In this document: one piece after another, positions 33,835 to 44,430 of the stretch
Layout: each line of letters starts with the position of its first letter
Numbering within the stretch: position 1 is the first letter of the stretch
DNA from: Geodermatophilus obscurus
GTDB taxonomy: Bacteria > Actinomycetota > Actinomycetes > Mycobacteriales > Geodermatophilaceae
DNA length: 64,000 nt
Assembly (NCBI RefSeq): GCF_900115395.1
Contig: NZ_FOWE01000005.1
Location: 310,001 to 374,000, forward strand
Direction: 5' to 3'
Notes under the pieces: generated by a model
What the model saw: only the letters and a program-made list of their open reading frames with translations
What the model was told of the DNA's origin: nothing
Database searches by the model: none
Program-made: the position numbers and the translations under genes

Positions 33835-34230
33835 TCAGCCGCGGCCGAGCACCGCCTGCGTCTGGGTGACCGAGGCGACCGGGCGGCCGTCGTCGTCGGT
33901 GACCTCGGTGAGCACGACCACGGTCGAGCGGCCCACGTGCAGCGGTCGGGCGGTGGCGTGCGCGGTGCCCCCGCGGACCGCCCGCAGCAGGGAGGTGGCC
34001 GAGGCGAGGGTCGACGTCGAGGCGTCCGGCGGGAGGTTGAGGAAGGCGCACACCGCACCGACGGTGTCGGCCAGCGTCATCAGCGCCCCGCCGTGCAGCA
34101 CGCCGCCGGCGGTGCAGCGCTGCGGCGCCCACGGCAGCCGCCCGGTCACCTCCCCGGCGGTGGCGGAGCCGAGCTCCACCCCGGCGAGGACGGCGAAGGG
34201 CATCTGCGCGAGCAGGTCGGCGGGGTACAC
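33835..34230 (-). CDS. PaaI-type hotdog thioesterase
   Basis: A 131-residue hotdog-fold protein of the PaaI/acyl-CoA thioesterase group. The motif [21 protein letters not shown] carries the conserved HGG and the catalytic-type Asp. A core strand GEVTGRLPW precedes it. It probably hydrolyses an acyl- or aryl-CoA. GTG 34230 ([11 protein letters not shown]) is the shortest plausible start; an ATG 15 codons upstream ([10 protein letters not shown]) is possible. It diverges from the phosphofructokinase gene. Confidence 0.85.
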   Translation of the reverse strand: MYPADLLAQMPFAVLAGVELGSATAGEVTGRLPWAPQRCTAGGVLHGGALMTLADTVGAVCAFLNLPPDASTSTLASATSLLRAVRGGTAHATARPLHVGRSTVVVLTEVTDDDGRPVASVTQTQAVLGRG

Positions 34231-34329
34231 GGTCCGATCGTGTCGTGTCCGAGCGCCTATGGTGACCATCGTCACGTCCGCTGCGGCAGGATCGGTCGTG
34301 AGCTGCGGTTCCCCCCGGACGGAGGCGTC

Positions 34330-35352
34330 ATGCGCATCGGGATCCTGACCGGCGGAGGGGACTGCCCCGGTCTCAACGCCGTCATCCGCGCCGTCGTGCG
34401 CAAGGCGACGGCGGCCGGGGACGAGGTGGTCGGCTTCCGCGACGGCTGGCGGGGGCTGCTCGACGACGACTCCGTCGTGCTGGACGTGGCCGCCGTGCGG
34501 GGGCTCCTGCCGCGGGGCGGCACGGTGCTCGGCACCTCGCGCACCAACCCCTACGCCGTCGAGGACGGGCCGGGCCGGATGCTGGCCACCCTCGAGCGGC
34601 ACCGGATCGACGCCCTGGTGCCCGTGGGCGGTGAGGACACCCTCGGCGTGGCGGCGAAGCTGGCCGCCGAGGGCCTGCGGGTGGTGGGCGTGCCCAAGAC
34701 CATCGACAACGACCTCGACGGCACCGACTACACGTTCGGCTTCGACACCGCCGTCGGCGTCGCCATGGAGGCCATCGACCGGCTGCACACCACCGGCGAC
34801 AGCCACCACCGCACCCTGGTCGTCGAGGTGATGGGCCGGCACGCCGGCTGGATCGCGTTACACGCGGGCATGGCCGGGGGCGCGAACGTCATCCTCATCC
34901 CGGAGAACCCGTTCGACGTCGACGGCGTCGTGGCGCACTGCCTGCACCGCTTCGAGTCGGGGTTCTCGCCGATCGTCGTCGTCTCCGAGGGGGCGCGTCC
35001 GGCCGACGGCGGCCTGGTCACCTCCACCGGCCAGACCGACGCGTTCGGCCACGTGCGGCTCGGCGGGATCGGCGCGGCGCTGGCCGCCGTGCTCGAGGCC
35101 CGCACCGGCCGCGAGTCCCGCGCGGTGGTGCTCGGGCACGTCCAGCGCGGCGGCACGCCCTCGCCGTTCGACCGGGTGCTCGCCACCCGCTTCGGGCTGG
35201 CCGCCGTCGACGCCGTCGACGCCGGGCTGTCCGGGGTGATGGTGGCGCTGCGCGGGACCGACGTCGTCCCGGTGCCCATCGCCGAGGCGACCGCGCAGCT
35301 GAAGCTGGTGCCGCGGGAGCGCTACGCCGAGGCCGAGGTCTTCTTCGGTTGA
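34330..35352 (+). CDS. 6-phosphofructokinase, probably pyrophosphate-dependent
   Basis: A 340-residue PfkA-family enzyme of the actinomycete clade. MRIGILTGGGDCPGLNA binds the phosphoryl donor. The key positions are Asp103 in GGEDT and Lys123 in PKTIDND. ATP enzymes such as E. coli PfkA have Gly at both; characterised PPi enzymes have Asp and Lys (Amycolatopsis methanolica type). Streptomyces ATP-PFKs keep Lys but have Gly at the first. The pair here therefore predicts PPi as phosphoryl donor and reversible glycolytic flux. The catalytic Asp126/Asp128 are present. ATG 34330 has GGAGG 5 nt upstream. Confidence 0.87.
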   Translation: MRIGILTGGGDCPGLNAVIRAVVRKATAAGDEVVGFRDGWRGLLDDDSVVLDVAAVRGLLPRGGTVLGTSRTNPYAVEDGPGRMLATLERHRIDALVPVGGEDTLGVAAKLAAEGLRVVGVPKTIDNDLDGTDYTFGFDTAVGVAMEAIDRLHTTGDSHHRTLVVEVMGRHAGWIALHAGMAGGANVILIPENPFDVDGVVAHCLHRFESGFSPIVVVSEGARPADGGLVTSTGQTDAFGHVRLGGIGAALAAVLEARTGRESRAVVLGHVQRGGTPSPFDRVLATRFGLAAVDAVDAGLSGVMVALRGTDVVPVPIAEATAQLKLVPRERYAEAEVFFG

Positions 35353-37780
<2,428 letters not shown>

Positions 37781-37783
37781 CAC

Positions 37784-37827
37784 CACGACGGCCGCCGCCC
37801 CGGTGCGGGACGGCGGCCGTCGTCGTG
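37784..37827. terminator. terminator between threonine aldolase and subtilase genes
   Basis: GC-rich inverted repeat of about 12-14 bp (arms at 37784-37797 and 37811-37827) between convergent genes. Confidence 0.75.
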
Positions 37828-37834
37828 CCCGAGG

Positions 37835-39019
37835 TCAGGAGGCGCCGAACAGCAGCCGGTTCGGGGTGCCGGCCCGCGCGGCGGTCCGCGACATCGTCAC
37901 GTGGTTCGTCGTCGCGGCGGCCGTGACCGCCCCGGCGACCGTGGCCGGTGAGGCGGACGGGGCGCCCTGCAGGTACCGCGCGGCGACGCCGGCGACGTGC
38001 GGCGTGGCCATCGACGTCCCGCTGATCGTGGCGGTCGTGGTCGGACCGGTGTGCCAGGCGCTGGTGATCGCGACGCCCGGGGCGAACAGGTCGACGCAGG
38101 AGCCGTAGTTGCTGAACGACGCCGCCGTGTCGGTGCGGTCGGTCGCGCCGACGGTCAGCGCCGCCGTGACGCGGGCGGGGGAGTAGGAGGAGCAGGCGTT
38201 CTGCGCCACGCCGGAGGAGTTGCCGTTGCCGGCCGCGACCGCGTAGGTGACGCCGTCGGCGATGGAGTTGCGCACCGCGGTGTTGATCGCGGTGCTCGCG
38301 CCGCCGCCGAGGCTCATGTTCGCCACCGCGGGTGCGCCGGCCGGGTGGTCGGCCGTGACCCAGTCGATCCCGGCGACGACGCCCGCGGTGGTGCCGCTGC
38401 CGTCGCAGCCGAGCACCCGCACGCCGACCAGCCGCACGCCCTTGGCGACGCCGTGCGTCGCCCCGCCGACGGTGCCCGCGACGTGCGTGCCGTGGCCGTT
38501 GCAGTCGTCGGCCGAGCCGCCGTCGACGGCGTCGAAGCCGGACACGGCGCGGCCGCCGAAGTCGCTGTGCCCGTGGTTGATGCCGGTGTCGATGACGTAG
38601 GCGGTGACCCCGGACCCGGTCGTGGTGTAGCCGTAGGAGGTGTCCAGCGGCAGGTCGCGCTGGTCGGTGCGGTCGAGGCCCCACGGCGCGTCGGGCTGCA
38701 CGGCGTCGGCCGTGACGACCTGGTCGCGCTCGACGGAGACCACGCCCGGGAGGCCCGACAGCCGCGCAGCGGCCGCCTCCGGCAGCGTCACGGCGAAGCC
38801 GGTCAGCGCCGCGGTGTAGACGTGGTCGATCCGCCCGCCGAGGCCGCGGGCCCGCTCGGCCGCCTGGGCGGGGAGGGCGGAGCTGTCGACGGTGACGACG
38901 TAGGTGGCGCGCGGGCCGCCGTCGGGCGGTGCGGCCGCCGCGGGGCCGGCGGTGACGCCGAGTCCGGCGGTGGCCAGGGCGGCGACGACGCCGGCGGCCA
39001 GGGTGCGACGAGTGGGCAA
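37835..39019 (-). CDS. secreted subtilisin-like serine protease (S8)
   Basis: A 394-residue pre-pro-protease. Signal peptide residues 1-29 (AGPAAAA), inhibitor I9 prodomain (about 35-105: TYVVTVDSSALP...PGVVSVERDQ) and an S8 catalytic domain (about 120-394) are visible. The triad is Asp in AYVIDTGINHGHSDF, His in GHGTHVAGTVGG and Ser in ISGTSMATPHVAG; the oxyanion Asn is in AAGNGNSSG. It resembles the proteinase K/aqualysin branch. The start is a TTG at 39019, supported by GAGGAG 5 nt upstream and by the signal peptide. It lies downstream of a repeat-rich gap. Confidence 0.93.
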   Translation of the reverse strand: MPTRRTLAAGVVAALATAGLGVTAGPAAAAPPDGGPRATYVVTVDSSALPAQAAERARGLGGRIDHVYTAALTGFAVTLPEAAAARLSGLPGVVSVERDQVVTADAVQPDAPWGLDRTDQRDLPLDTSYGYTTTGSGVTAYVIDTGINHGHSDFGGRAVSGFDAVDGGSADDCNGHGTHVAGTVGGATHGVAKGVRLVGVRVLGCDGSGTTAGVVAGIDWVTADHPAGAPAVANMSLGGGASTAINTAVRNSIADGVTYAVAAGNGNSSGVAQNACSSYSPARVTAALTVGATDRTDTAASFSNYGSCVDLFAPGVAITSAWHTGPTTTATISGTSMATPHVAGVAARYLQGAPSASPATVAGAVTAAATTNHVTMSRTAARAGTPNRLLFGAS

Positions 39020-39166
39020 GGACGGCTCCTCGGGAGGCTCCGCGGCCGGGCGACCGCGAGGTGATGCGAGCCAACGCGGTGCCGGAGTTCACCGCAAGTG
39101 AGGCAACGAACTCGCAGCGTGAGTCCGGCGTGTCCTGGTCCCCGGGCGTGCCGACGTCCCGGGTCG

Positions 39167-39310
39167 GCTCGCCTCGTCGGGCTCGCCTCGTCGGGCTCCC
39201 CTCGTCGAGATCGCGTGATCTCGGCGCTCCAGGGCCCGTTGACCGTCGAGATCGCGTGATCTCGGCGCTCCAGGGCCCGTTGACGGTCGAGATCGCGCGA
39301 TCTCGACGGG
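39167..39310. repeat. 14-bp and 41-bp tandem repeats with palindromes
   Basis: Three copies of a 14-bp unit GCTCGCCTCGTCGG (39167-39208) lead into 2.6 copies of a 41-bp unit (39203-39243, 39244-39284, partial to about 39310). Each 41-bp unit contains CGAGATCGCG(T/C)GATCTCG; the last copy is a perfect 22-bp palindrome at 39286-39307. The tract fills the gap downstream of nfo and upstream of the subtilase gene (39020-39335), where no ORF is convincing. Confidence 0.9.
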
Positions 39311-39335
39311 GAGGGGAGGTGACCCGGGCCGCCGC

Positions 39336-40226
39336 TCAGGCGGCGGAGGCCGCCTCCGGGACCGGGCGCCCGTCGCGCAGGGCGCTCAGCAGGGCGATGT
39401 CGCGGGCGTGGCCGCGGTCGGCGCTCGGCGTCTCGACGACGACCGGCACGCCCGCCACCGCCGGGTGCCGCACGAGCTCGGCGAACGCGGGCAGCCCGAT
39501 CGACCCCTCGCCGATCGTGGCGTGTCGGTCACGCCGGGATCCGCGCCCGTCCAGCGAGTCGTTGGCGTGCACCAGCCCGAGCCGGCCGGGGCCGACGGCG
39601 GCCTCGAGGGCGTCGAGCGTGGCCGCCGTCCCGCCCGGGGTGGCCAGGTCGTGCCCGGCCGCCCACGCGTGGCAGGTGTCCAGGCAGACGCCCACCATCG
39701 GGTGCCCGTCCAGCGCGGCCAGGTACGGGCCGAGGTCCTCCACGGTCGCCGCCAACGACCGGCCGCCGCCCGCCGTCGGCTCGACCAGCAGCCGCGGGCC
39801 GTCGTCGGGCAGCGCGTCGAGCACCGGCAGCAGCCGCTCGCGCAGCTGCCGCAGCGCCGCCTCGTAGCGGTCCTCGTCGACCGCCGAGCCCGCGTGGACG
39901 ACGACCCCGCGGGCACCGAGCTGCGCCCCGCGGGCGAGGTCGGCGGCGATCACCTCGATGGAGCGGTCGACGGTCGCCTGCGTCGGGGAGCCGACGTTGA
40001 CCAGGAACGGCGTGTGCACGAACAGAGGCACGCCGCGCTCGGCCAGACCCTCGACGAAGGCGGCGTCCTGCGCGGGATCGCCGGCGCTGCGCCGCCAGCC
40101 GCGCGGGTTGCCGACGAACACCTGCACGGCCTCCGCACCGACGTCGTCGGCGTTGCGCAGCCCGTCGGTGGCCAGGCCGCCGCCGACCAGGACGTGCGCG
40201 CCGACCGGGGTCGACGCCCGGGTCAC
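39336..40226 (-). CDS. nfo: deoxyribonuclease IV (AP endonuclease)
   Basis: A 296-residue TIM-barrel endonuclease IV for base-excision repair. Metal ligands of the three-zinc site are visible in VHTPFLVN, VVHAGSAV, LVEPTAGGG, CLDTCHAWAAGHD, LVHANDS, DRHATIGEGSIG and VVETPS. Length and order agree with the family. GTG 40226 overlaps the stop of pknL by 4 nt, so it is the second gene of a pknL-nfo unit. Confidence 0.92.
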   Translation of the reverse strand: MTRASTPVGAHVLVGGGLATDGLRNADDVGAEAVQVFVGNPRGWRRSAGDPAQDAAFVEGLAERGVPLFVHTPFLVNVGSPTQATVDRSIEVIAADLARGAQLGARGVVVHAGSAVDEDRYEAALRQLRERLLPVLDALPDDGPRLLVEPTAGGGRSLAATVEDLGPYLAALDGHPMVGVCLDTCHAWAAGHDLATPGGTAATLDALEAAVGPGRLGLVHANDSLDGRGSRRDRHATIGEGSIGLPAFAELVRHPAVAGVPVVVETPSADRGHARDIALLSALRDGRPVPEAASAA

Positions 40227-42211
40227 CCGAAGCTCAGCAGCAGGCTGACCTCGGTGCGCACGTCGACGACGGTGCCCGGCGCCGGGTTCTGCCGGTACAC
40301 CTTGTCGCCGGTGATGAACGTCGAGGTGCTGTGGGTCAGGCCGGCGGCGTCGAGCGCCGCGACGGCCTCCTGCTCGCTCATACCGGTGACGTCGGGCACG
40401 GCGACCTGCGGCAGGCCGATCGACACCTGGATGGTCAACTCCGAGCCGTAGGGGGCCTCGACGCCCGGTGCGGGGTCGACCGCCATGACCTGGTCCCGGT
40501 CGACCTCGGCGCTGCGGCCCTCGGTGCGGACGACGGTGAAGCCCAGCGCCTCGAGGTTGCCCTGGGCGGCGTCGGCGGACTGGCCGACGACGTCGGGCAC
40601 CTCGACCGGCGCCCGGCCCAGGCTGACGTAGAGGGTGACCGTCTGCTCGCGGCGCAGCTCGGTGCCCGGCGCGGGGTCGAAGCGGGTGACCGAACCGGCC
40701 GGCACCTGCTCGTCGTAGACCTCCTCCTCGGCGAGGACCACCGGGATCCTCCCGAGCGCCTCGCGCACCGCCTCCTCCGGCTGACCGACCAGCCCGGCGT
40801 CGACCGCGAACCGCTCGGGCCCCTTGGACACGACCAGCTCGACGTCGGTGCCGCGGATCACCTCGCCGCCGGAGGGGTCGGCGGAGATGACCGCGCCCTC
40901 GGGCACGGACTCGCTCCACTGCTCCTCGCCGAAGACCGGGTCGAGGTCGGCACCCTGCAGCAGGTCGACGGCGGCGTCGCGGTCGCTGCCGGCGAGCTCG
41001 GGCACCTGCGTCCAGCGTCCCGAGCCCATCCACCAGCCGACGGCGCCCACGGTGACGGCGAGCAGCAGCACGACGGCCAGCGCCAGCCGCGCGCGGCGGC
41101 GGCGCAGGTGCGGGGCCGGCCCCGGACGCCCGGCCGGGGCCGGCCGGCGGCCCGCCACGTCGGTGGTGGGGCCGGCGCCCATGCCGGGCAGCATGCTGGT
41201 GCGCCCGCCGCGGGAGGAGCGTCCCGGCGCGAGCACCTCGGTGCCGGGCCCGCCCGGTCCCGGGTCGCTGGGGTGCCGCTGCCGGGGTGGCCGGTTGGTC
41301 GGGCGGATGGTGGCCGGTCCCGCGGAGCTGCGGCCGGTGGGCACCGGCACGCGGGCCAGGCCGAGGTCGCTGCGCACGTCCTCGAGGTCGGCCAGGAACG
41401 CCCCGGCGTCCAGCGGCCGGACGGCGGGCTCGCGGCGGGTCGTGCGCTTGACCAGCTCGTCGACCTGCCACGGGACGGCCGGCACCTCCGACGAAGGCAG
41501 CGGCACGTCGTGGTGCACGTGCTGGTAGGCCACCGCCAGCGGGGTGTCGCCGCCGTAGGGCGGGTGGCCGGTGAGCATCTCGAACAGCACCAGCCCGGCG
41601 GCGTAGACGTCGCTGCGGGCGTCGGCGCGGCCGCGCTCGAGCTGCTCGGGAGAGAGGTAGGCGACCGTGCCGATGAGCACGCCGCCGGTGTGGCTGGTCT
41701 GCCCGGTGCCGGTGAGCGCGCGGGCGAGGCCGAAGTCGGCGACCTTCACCGTGCCGTCGTGGCCGATGAGCACGTTCTCGGGCTTGACGTCGCGGTGGAC
41801 GATCCCGGCGCGGTGCGCGGCGGTCAGGCCGGCGAGCACCGGCTCCAGGACGGCGAACGCCTCGCCCACGGTGAGCCGGCCGCGGGCCTGCAGCAGGTCG
41901 CGCAGCGTGCGGCCGCGGACGAGCTCCATGACGAGGAACACCAGGCCCTGGTCGCTGCCCTGGTCGCTGACCGACACGACGTTCGGGTGGCTGAGCATCG
42001 CCGCGGCGCGCGCCTCCCGGGTGAACCGGTCGACGAACGTCGGGTCGTGCGCCAGGTGCTCGGCCATGACCTTGACGGCGACGGTGCGGTGCAGCCGCAG
42101 GTCGGTCGCGGCGTAGACGGTGGACATGCCGCCGCGCGCGAGGCGCTCCTCGAGGCGGTAGCGCCCCTCGAGGACCAGGCCGACCACGGGGTCGGTCACG
42201 GCGGTGTCCAC
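40223..42211 (-). CDS. pknL: PASTA-domain Ser/Thr protein kinase PknL
   Basis: A 662-residue membrane kinase. The Hanks-type kinase domain (about residues 10-275) has LARGGMSTVYAA, the Lys in VAVKVM, HRDVKPENVL, DFGLA and SPEQ. A Pro-rich juxtamembrane linker follows, then one TM helix (about 372-392) and four extracellular PASTA repeats (about 395-662), which bind muropeptides or lipid II. It is related to PknL/PknB, regulating cell-wall growth. GTG 42211 follows TAGACT (42218-42223) by 6 nt, so a leaderless mRNA is likely. In mycobacteria it neighbours its substrate Rv2175c; here glyA intervenes. Confidence 0.92.
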   Translation of the reverse strand: MDTAVTDPVVGLVLEGRYRLEERLARGGMSTVYAATDLRLHRTVAVKVMAEHLAHDPTFVDRFTREARAAAMLSHPNVVSVSDQGSDQGLVFLVMELVRGRTLRDLLQARGRLTVGEAFAVLEPVLAGLTAAHRAGIVHRDVKPENVLIGHDGTVKVADFGLARALTGTGQTSHTGGVLIGTVAYLSPEQLERGRADARSDVYAAGLVLFEMLTGHPPYGGDTPLAVAYQHVHHDVPLPSSEVPAVPWQVDELVKRTTRREPAVRPLDAGAFLADLEDVRSDLGLARVPVPTGRSSAGPATIRPTNRPPRQRHPSDPGPGGPGTEVLAPGRSSRGGRTSMLPGMGAGPTTDVAGRRPAPAGRPGPAPHLRRRRARLALAVVLLLAVTVGAVGWWMGSGRWTQVPELAGSDRDAAVDLLQGADLDPVFGEEQWSESVPEGAVISADPSGGEVIRGTDVELVVSKGPERFAVDAGLVGQPEEAVREALGRIPVVLAEEEVYDEQVPAGSVTRFDPAPGTELRREQTVTLYVSLGRAPVEVPDVVGQSADAAQGNLEALGFTVVRTEGRSAEVDRDQVMAVDPAPGVEAPYGSELTIQVSIGLPQVAVPDVTGMSEQEAVAALDAAGLTHSTSTFITGDKVYRQNPAPGTVVDVRTEVSLLLSFG

Positions 42212-42312
42212 GCTGCGAGTCTAGGAGCGGGCGGCGCGGGAGCGGCGGTCACACACGCAGTCGCGCCGCCCGCAGCACCCAGCCGTCACACCGACCACAG
42301 GAGGACGGCCGG

Positions 42313-42406
42313 GATCAGGGTCCCTGATCGTGCGGCGTCCTCCCTCACGGTGGGACGTGCGGGAGGACGCCCGACTATCAGGTCACCTGATCGTCGCGGG
42401 GCACGC
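42313..42406. repeat. dispersed palindromic repeat A, copy 1 (3' of glyA)
   Basis: Contains GATCAGGG-T-CCCTGATC (42313-42329), a stem GCGTCCTCCC/GGGAGGACGC (42335-42344 with 42361-42370) and ATCAGGTCACCTGAT (42377-42391) followed by CGTCGCGG. The last palindrome is 15 nt from the glyA stop. Copy 2 is at 55792-55895 in the same orientation. It may serve as the glyA terminator. Confidence 0.8.
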
Positions 42407-43864
42407 TCAGGAGAGCTCGAGGCCCGGGTAGAGCGGGTGGGCGGCGACCAGCTCGGCGGCGGCCGCGCGGGTCTTGTCGGCCAGGCCGGCGTCGACGACG
42501 TACTTCGCCCGGGACGGCGACCCGTCCTTCGTCGCGGCCGGGGAGGTGTTCGACAGGACCTCCACGATGAGCTCGGCGGTGCGGTCGAACTCCGCCGCGC
42601 CGAACCCGCGGGTGGTCAGCGCGGGGGTGCCCAGCCGGACGCCGGAGGTGTACCAGGCCCCGTTGGGGTCGGCCGGGACCGAGTTGCGGTTGGTGACGAT
42701 GCCGGCGTCGAGCAGCGCGGACTCCGCCTGCCGGCCGGTGAGCCCGAAGCCGGAGACGTCGAGCAGCACGATGTGGTTCTCGGTGCCGCCGGTGACCAGG
42801 GTCGCGCCGCGGCGGGCCAGCCCCTCGGCGAGGGAGACGGCGTTGTCGACGACGGCCTGCGCGTACGTGGCGAACTGCGGGCGGCGGGCCTCGGCGAAGG
42901 CGACCGCCTTGGCGGCCATGACGTGCGGCAGCGGCCCGCCGAGCACCATCGGGCAGCCGCGGTCGACGGCGTCGGCGTACTCGGGCTGGCTGAGCACGAA
43001 CCCGCCGCGCGGGCCGCGCAGCGACTTGTGGCTGGTGCTGGTGACGACGTGCGAGTGCGGCACCGGGTCGAAGTCGCCGGTGAACACCTTCCCGGCGACC
43101 AGGCCGGCGAAGTGGCTCATGTCGACGATCAGCGTGGCGCCCACCTCGTCGGCGATCTCCCGCATCCGCGCGAAGTCGACCTTCCGCGGGTAGGCGGAGT
43201 AGCCGGCCATGAGCACCAGCGGGCGGAACTCGCGGGCGCGGGCGGCGACGGCGTCGTAGTCCAGCAGCCCGGTGCCCGGGTCGGTGCCGTAGGAGGACTG
43301 GGCGAACATCTTGCCGCTGATGTTCGGCCGGAAGCCGTGGGTGAGGTGGCCGCCGGCGTCGAGGCTCATGCCGAGCATCCGCTGGTCGCCGAGGGCGTGC
43401 CGCAGGGTGGCCCAGTCCTCGTCGGTGAGGTCGTTGACGTGCCGGACGCCAGCCCGCTCGAGTGCGGGGGACTCGATGCGCTGGGCCAGCACGGCCCAGA
43501 AGGCGACCAGGTTCGCGTCGATGCCCGAGTGCGGCTGGACGTAGGCGTGCGGGGCGCCGAACAGCTCGCGGGCGTGCTCGGCGGCCAGCGCCTCGACGGT
43601 GTCGACGTTCTGGCAGCCGGCGTAGAAGCGGTGGCCGACCGTGCCCTCGGCGTACTTGTCGGAGAGCCAGTTCCCCATGGTGAGCAGCACGGCGGGGGAG
43701 GCGTAGTTCTCGCTGGCGATCAGCTTCAGCGAGGCGCGCTGGTCGGCCAGCTCGGCGCCGATCGCGTCGGCGACGCGCGGCTCGACCTCGGCGATGACCG
43801 ACAGCGCGCTGCGGTAGGCGGTGGACGCGGCGGAGGCGTCGAAGGCGGGGGTCACGTCGCTCAT
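42407..43864 (-). CDS. glyA: serine hydroxymethyltransferase under a ZTP riboswitch
   Basis: A 485-residue PLP enzyme interconverting serine plus THF with glycine plus methylene-[27 protein letters not shown] (the PLP Lys in [11 protein letters not shown]), HVVTSTSH and HFAGLVAGK are present. An insertion around [20 protein letters not shown] makes it about 60 residues longer than E. coli GlyA, a form seen in some actinobacteria. ATG 43864 follows a leader of about 110 nt with a ZTP riboswitch. It stands between pknL and the Rv2175c-like gene. Confidence 0.94.
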   Translation of the reverse strand: MSDVTPAFDASAASTAYRSALSVIAEVEPRVADAIGAELADQRASLKLIASENYASPAVLLTMGNWLSDKYAEGTVGHRFYAGCQNVDTVEALAAEHARELFGAPHAYVQPHSGIDANLVAFWAVLAQRIESPALERAGVRHVNDLTDEDWATLRHALGDQRMLGMSLDAGGHLTHGFRPNISGKMFAQSSYGTDPGTGLLDYDAVAARAREFRPLVLMAGYSAYPRKVDFARMREIADEVGATLIVDMSHFAGLVAGKVFTGDFDPVPHSHVVTSTSHKSLRGPRGGFVLSQPEYADAVDRGCPMVLGGPLPHVMAAKAVAFAEARRPQFATYAQAVVDNAVSLAEGLARRGATLVTGGTENHIVLLDVSGFGLTGRQAESALLDAGIVTNRNSVPADPNGAWYTSGVRLGTPALTTRGFGAAEFDRTAELIVEVLSNTSPAATKDGSPSRAKYVVDAGLADKTRAAAAELVAAHPLYPGLELS

Positions 43865-43891
43865 GGGGGCTCCTGGCGGGTGTCGGCGTCA

Positions 43892-43972
43892 GCGGTGCCC
43901 AGGCGCCCGGCGGGGGAGTGCAGGCCGCTCCCCGGTGGTGCCCCACCTCGATGCGCCAGTCACGGCCCACCG
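43892..43972 (-). ncRNA. ZTP (pfl-motif) riboswitch of glyA
   Basis: Read on the minus strand the leader has the conserved 5' part GGGCCGTGACTGGC, then GAGGTGGGGCACCACCGGGGAGC, separated from the 3' pseudoknot part GCGCCTGGGCACC by a GC-rich linker (strings shown in parts of the class consensus). ZTP/ZMP, made when 10-formyl-THF is short, activates such genes, commonly glyA, folD or purH. Boundaries are approximate. Confidence 0.9.
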
Positions 43973-43975
43973 TCG

Positions 43976-43981
43976 ATCCTA
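43976..43981 (-). promoter_or_regulatory. -10 box of the glyA riboswitch transcript
   Basis: TAGGAT on the minus strand, placing the transcription start a few bases before the riboswitch aptamer. Confidence 0.6.
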
Positions 43982-44025
43982 GCCCGCGACGGCGACCCGG
44001 CCCCGGTCCGTCCTAGGCTCGATGC

Positions 44026-44364
44026 GTGCAGACCGACGAGATGGAGACGCTGACCCCCGCCGAGGTCGCCGCCGCACTCGGTGTCTCGCCGAACAAGGTC
44101 CGGCAGCTCATCCGCGAGGACCGGCTGATGGCCGTCCCCGGCAGCGGCAACAGCCGCATCCCGGCCGACTTCCTCCAGGAGGGCGCGGTCCTGCGGCACC
44201 TGCCCGGGCTGATCACCGTCCTCAAGGACGGCGGCTACACCGACGTCGAGGTGTTCGACTGGCTGTTCCGGCACGACGAGTCGCTGCCGGGGACGCCGGT
44301 GCAGGCCCTGCGCGACGACCGGCACACCGAGGTCACGAGGCGCGCCCAGGCCCTCGCCTTCTGA
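44026..44364 (+). CDS. Rv2175c-like winged/helix-turn-helix DNA-binding protein
   Basis: A 112-residue DNA-binding protein. An excisionase/MerR-like helix-turn-helix (LTPAEVAAALGVSPNKVRQL, residues 9-28) is followed by a wing with RLMAVPGSGNSRIPADF and a C-terminal helical region with LPGLITVLKDGGYTD. M. tuberculosis Rv2175c has this fold and is a PknL substrate near its N-terminal Thr residues; Thr4 and Thr9 here are candidates (inference). GTG 44026 follows TAGGCT (44014-44019) by 6 nt (leaderless). Confidence 0.88.
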   Translation: MQTDEMETLTPAEVAAALGVSPNKVRQLIREDRLMAVPGSGNSRIPADFLQEGAVLRHLPGLITVLKDGGYTDVEVFDWLFRHDESLPGTPVQALRDDRHTEVTRRAQALAF

Positions 44365-44371
44365 TCCATCA

Positions 44372-44430
44372 GGCACAGGAAGCGATGCGCACGTGTCGAC
44401 GCCGGATACGTGCGTACCGCTTCCTATGCC
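44372..44430. repeat. dispersed hairpin repeat B, copy 1
   Basis: Outer stem GGCA/TGCC, a C/A mismatch, then an 18-bp stem AGGAAGCGATGCGCACGT with its near complement (44377-44394 with 44408-44425). It lies between convergent genes, and the TAG stop codon of crtB (44424-44426) is inside its right arm. Copy 2, with the same outer stem and mismatch position, is at 58519-58577. Confidence 0.85.

Noticed and set aside
34330..35352. Labelling the phosphofructokinase simply as ATP-dependent PfkA
   Set aside because: Asp103 and Lys123 are the residues of PPi enzymes, so the donor is left as probably PPi.
39203..39310. Possible CRISPR or transposon end
   Set aside because: The 41-bp units are directly adjacent, with no spacers, no target duplication and no transposase.
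40331..44053. A 1240-codon plus-strand open frame
   Set aside because: It is the antisense shadow of pknL and glyA, both of which show full catalytic motifs on the minus strand.
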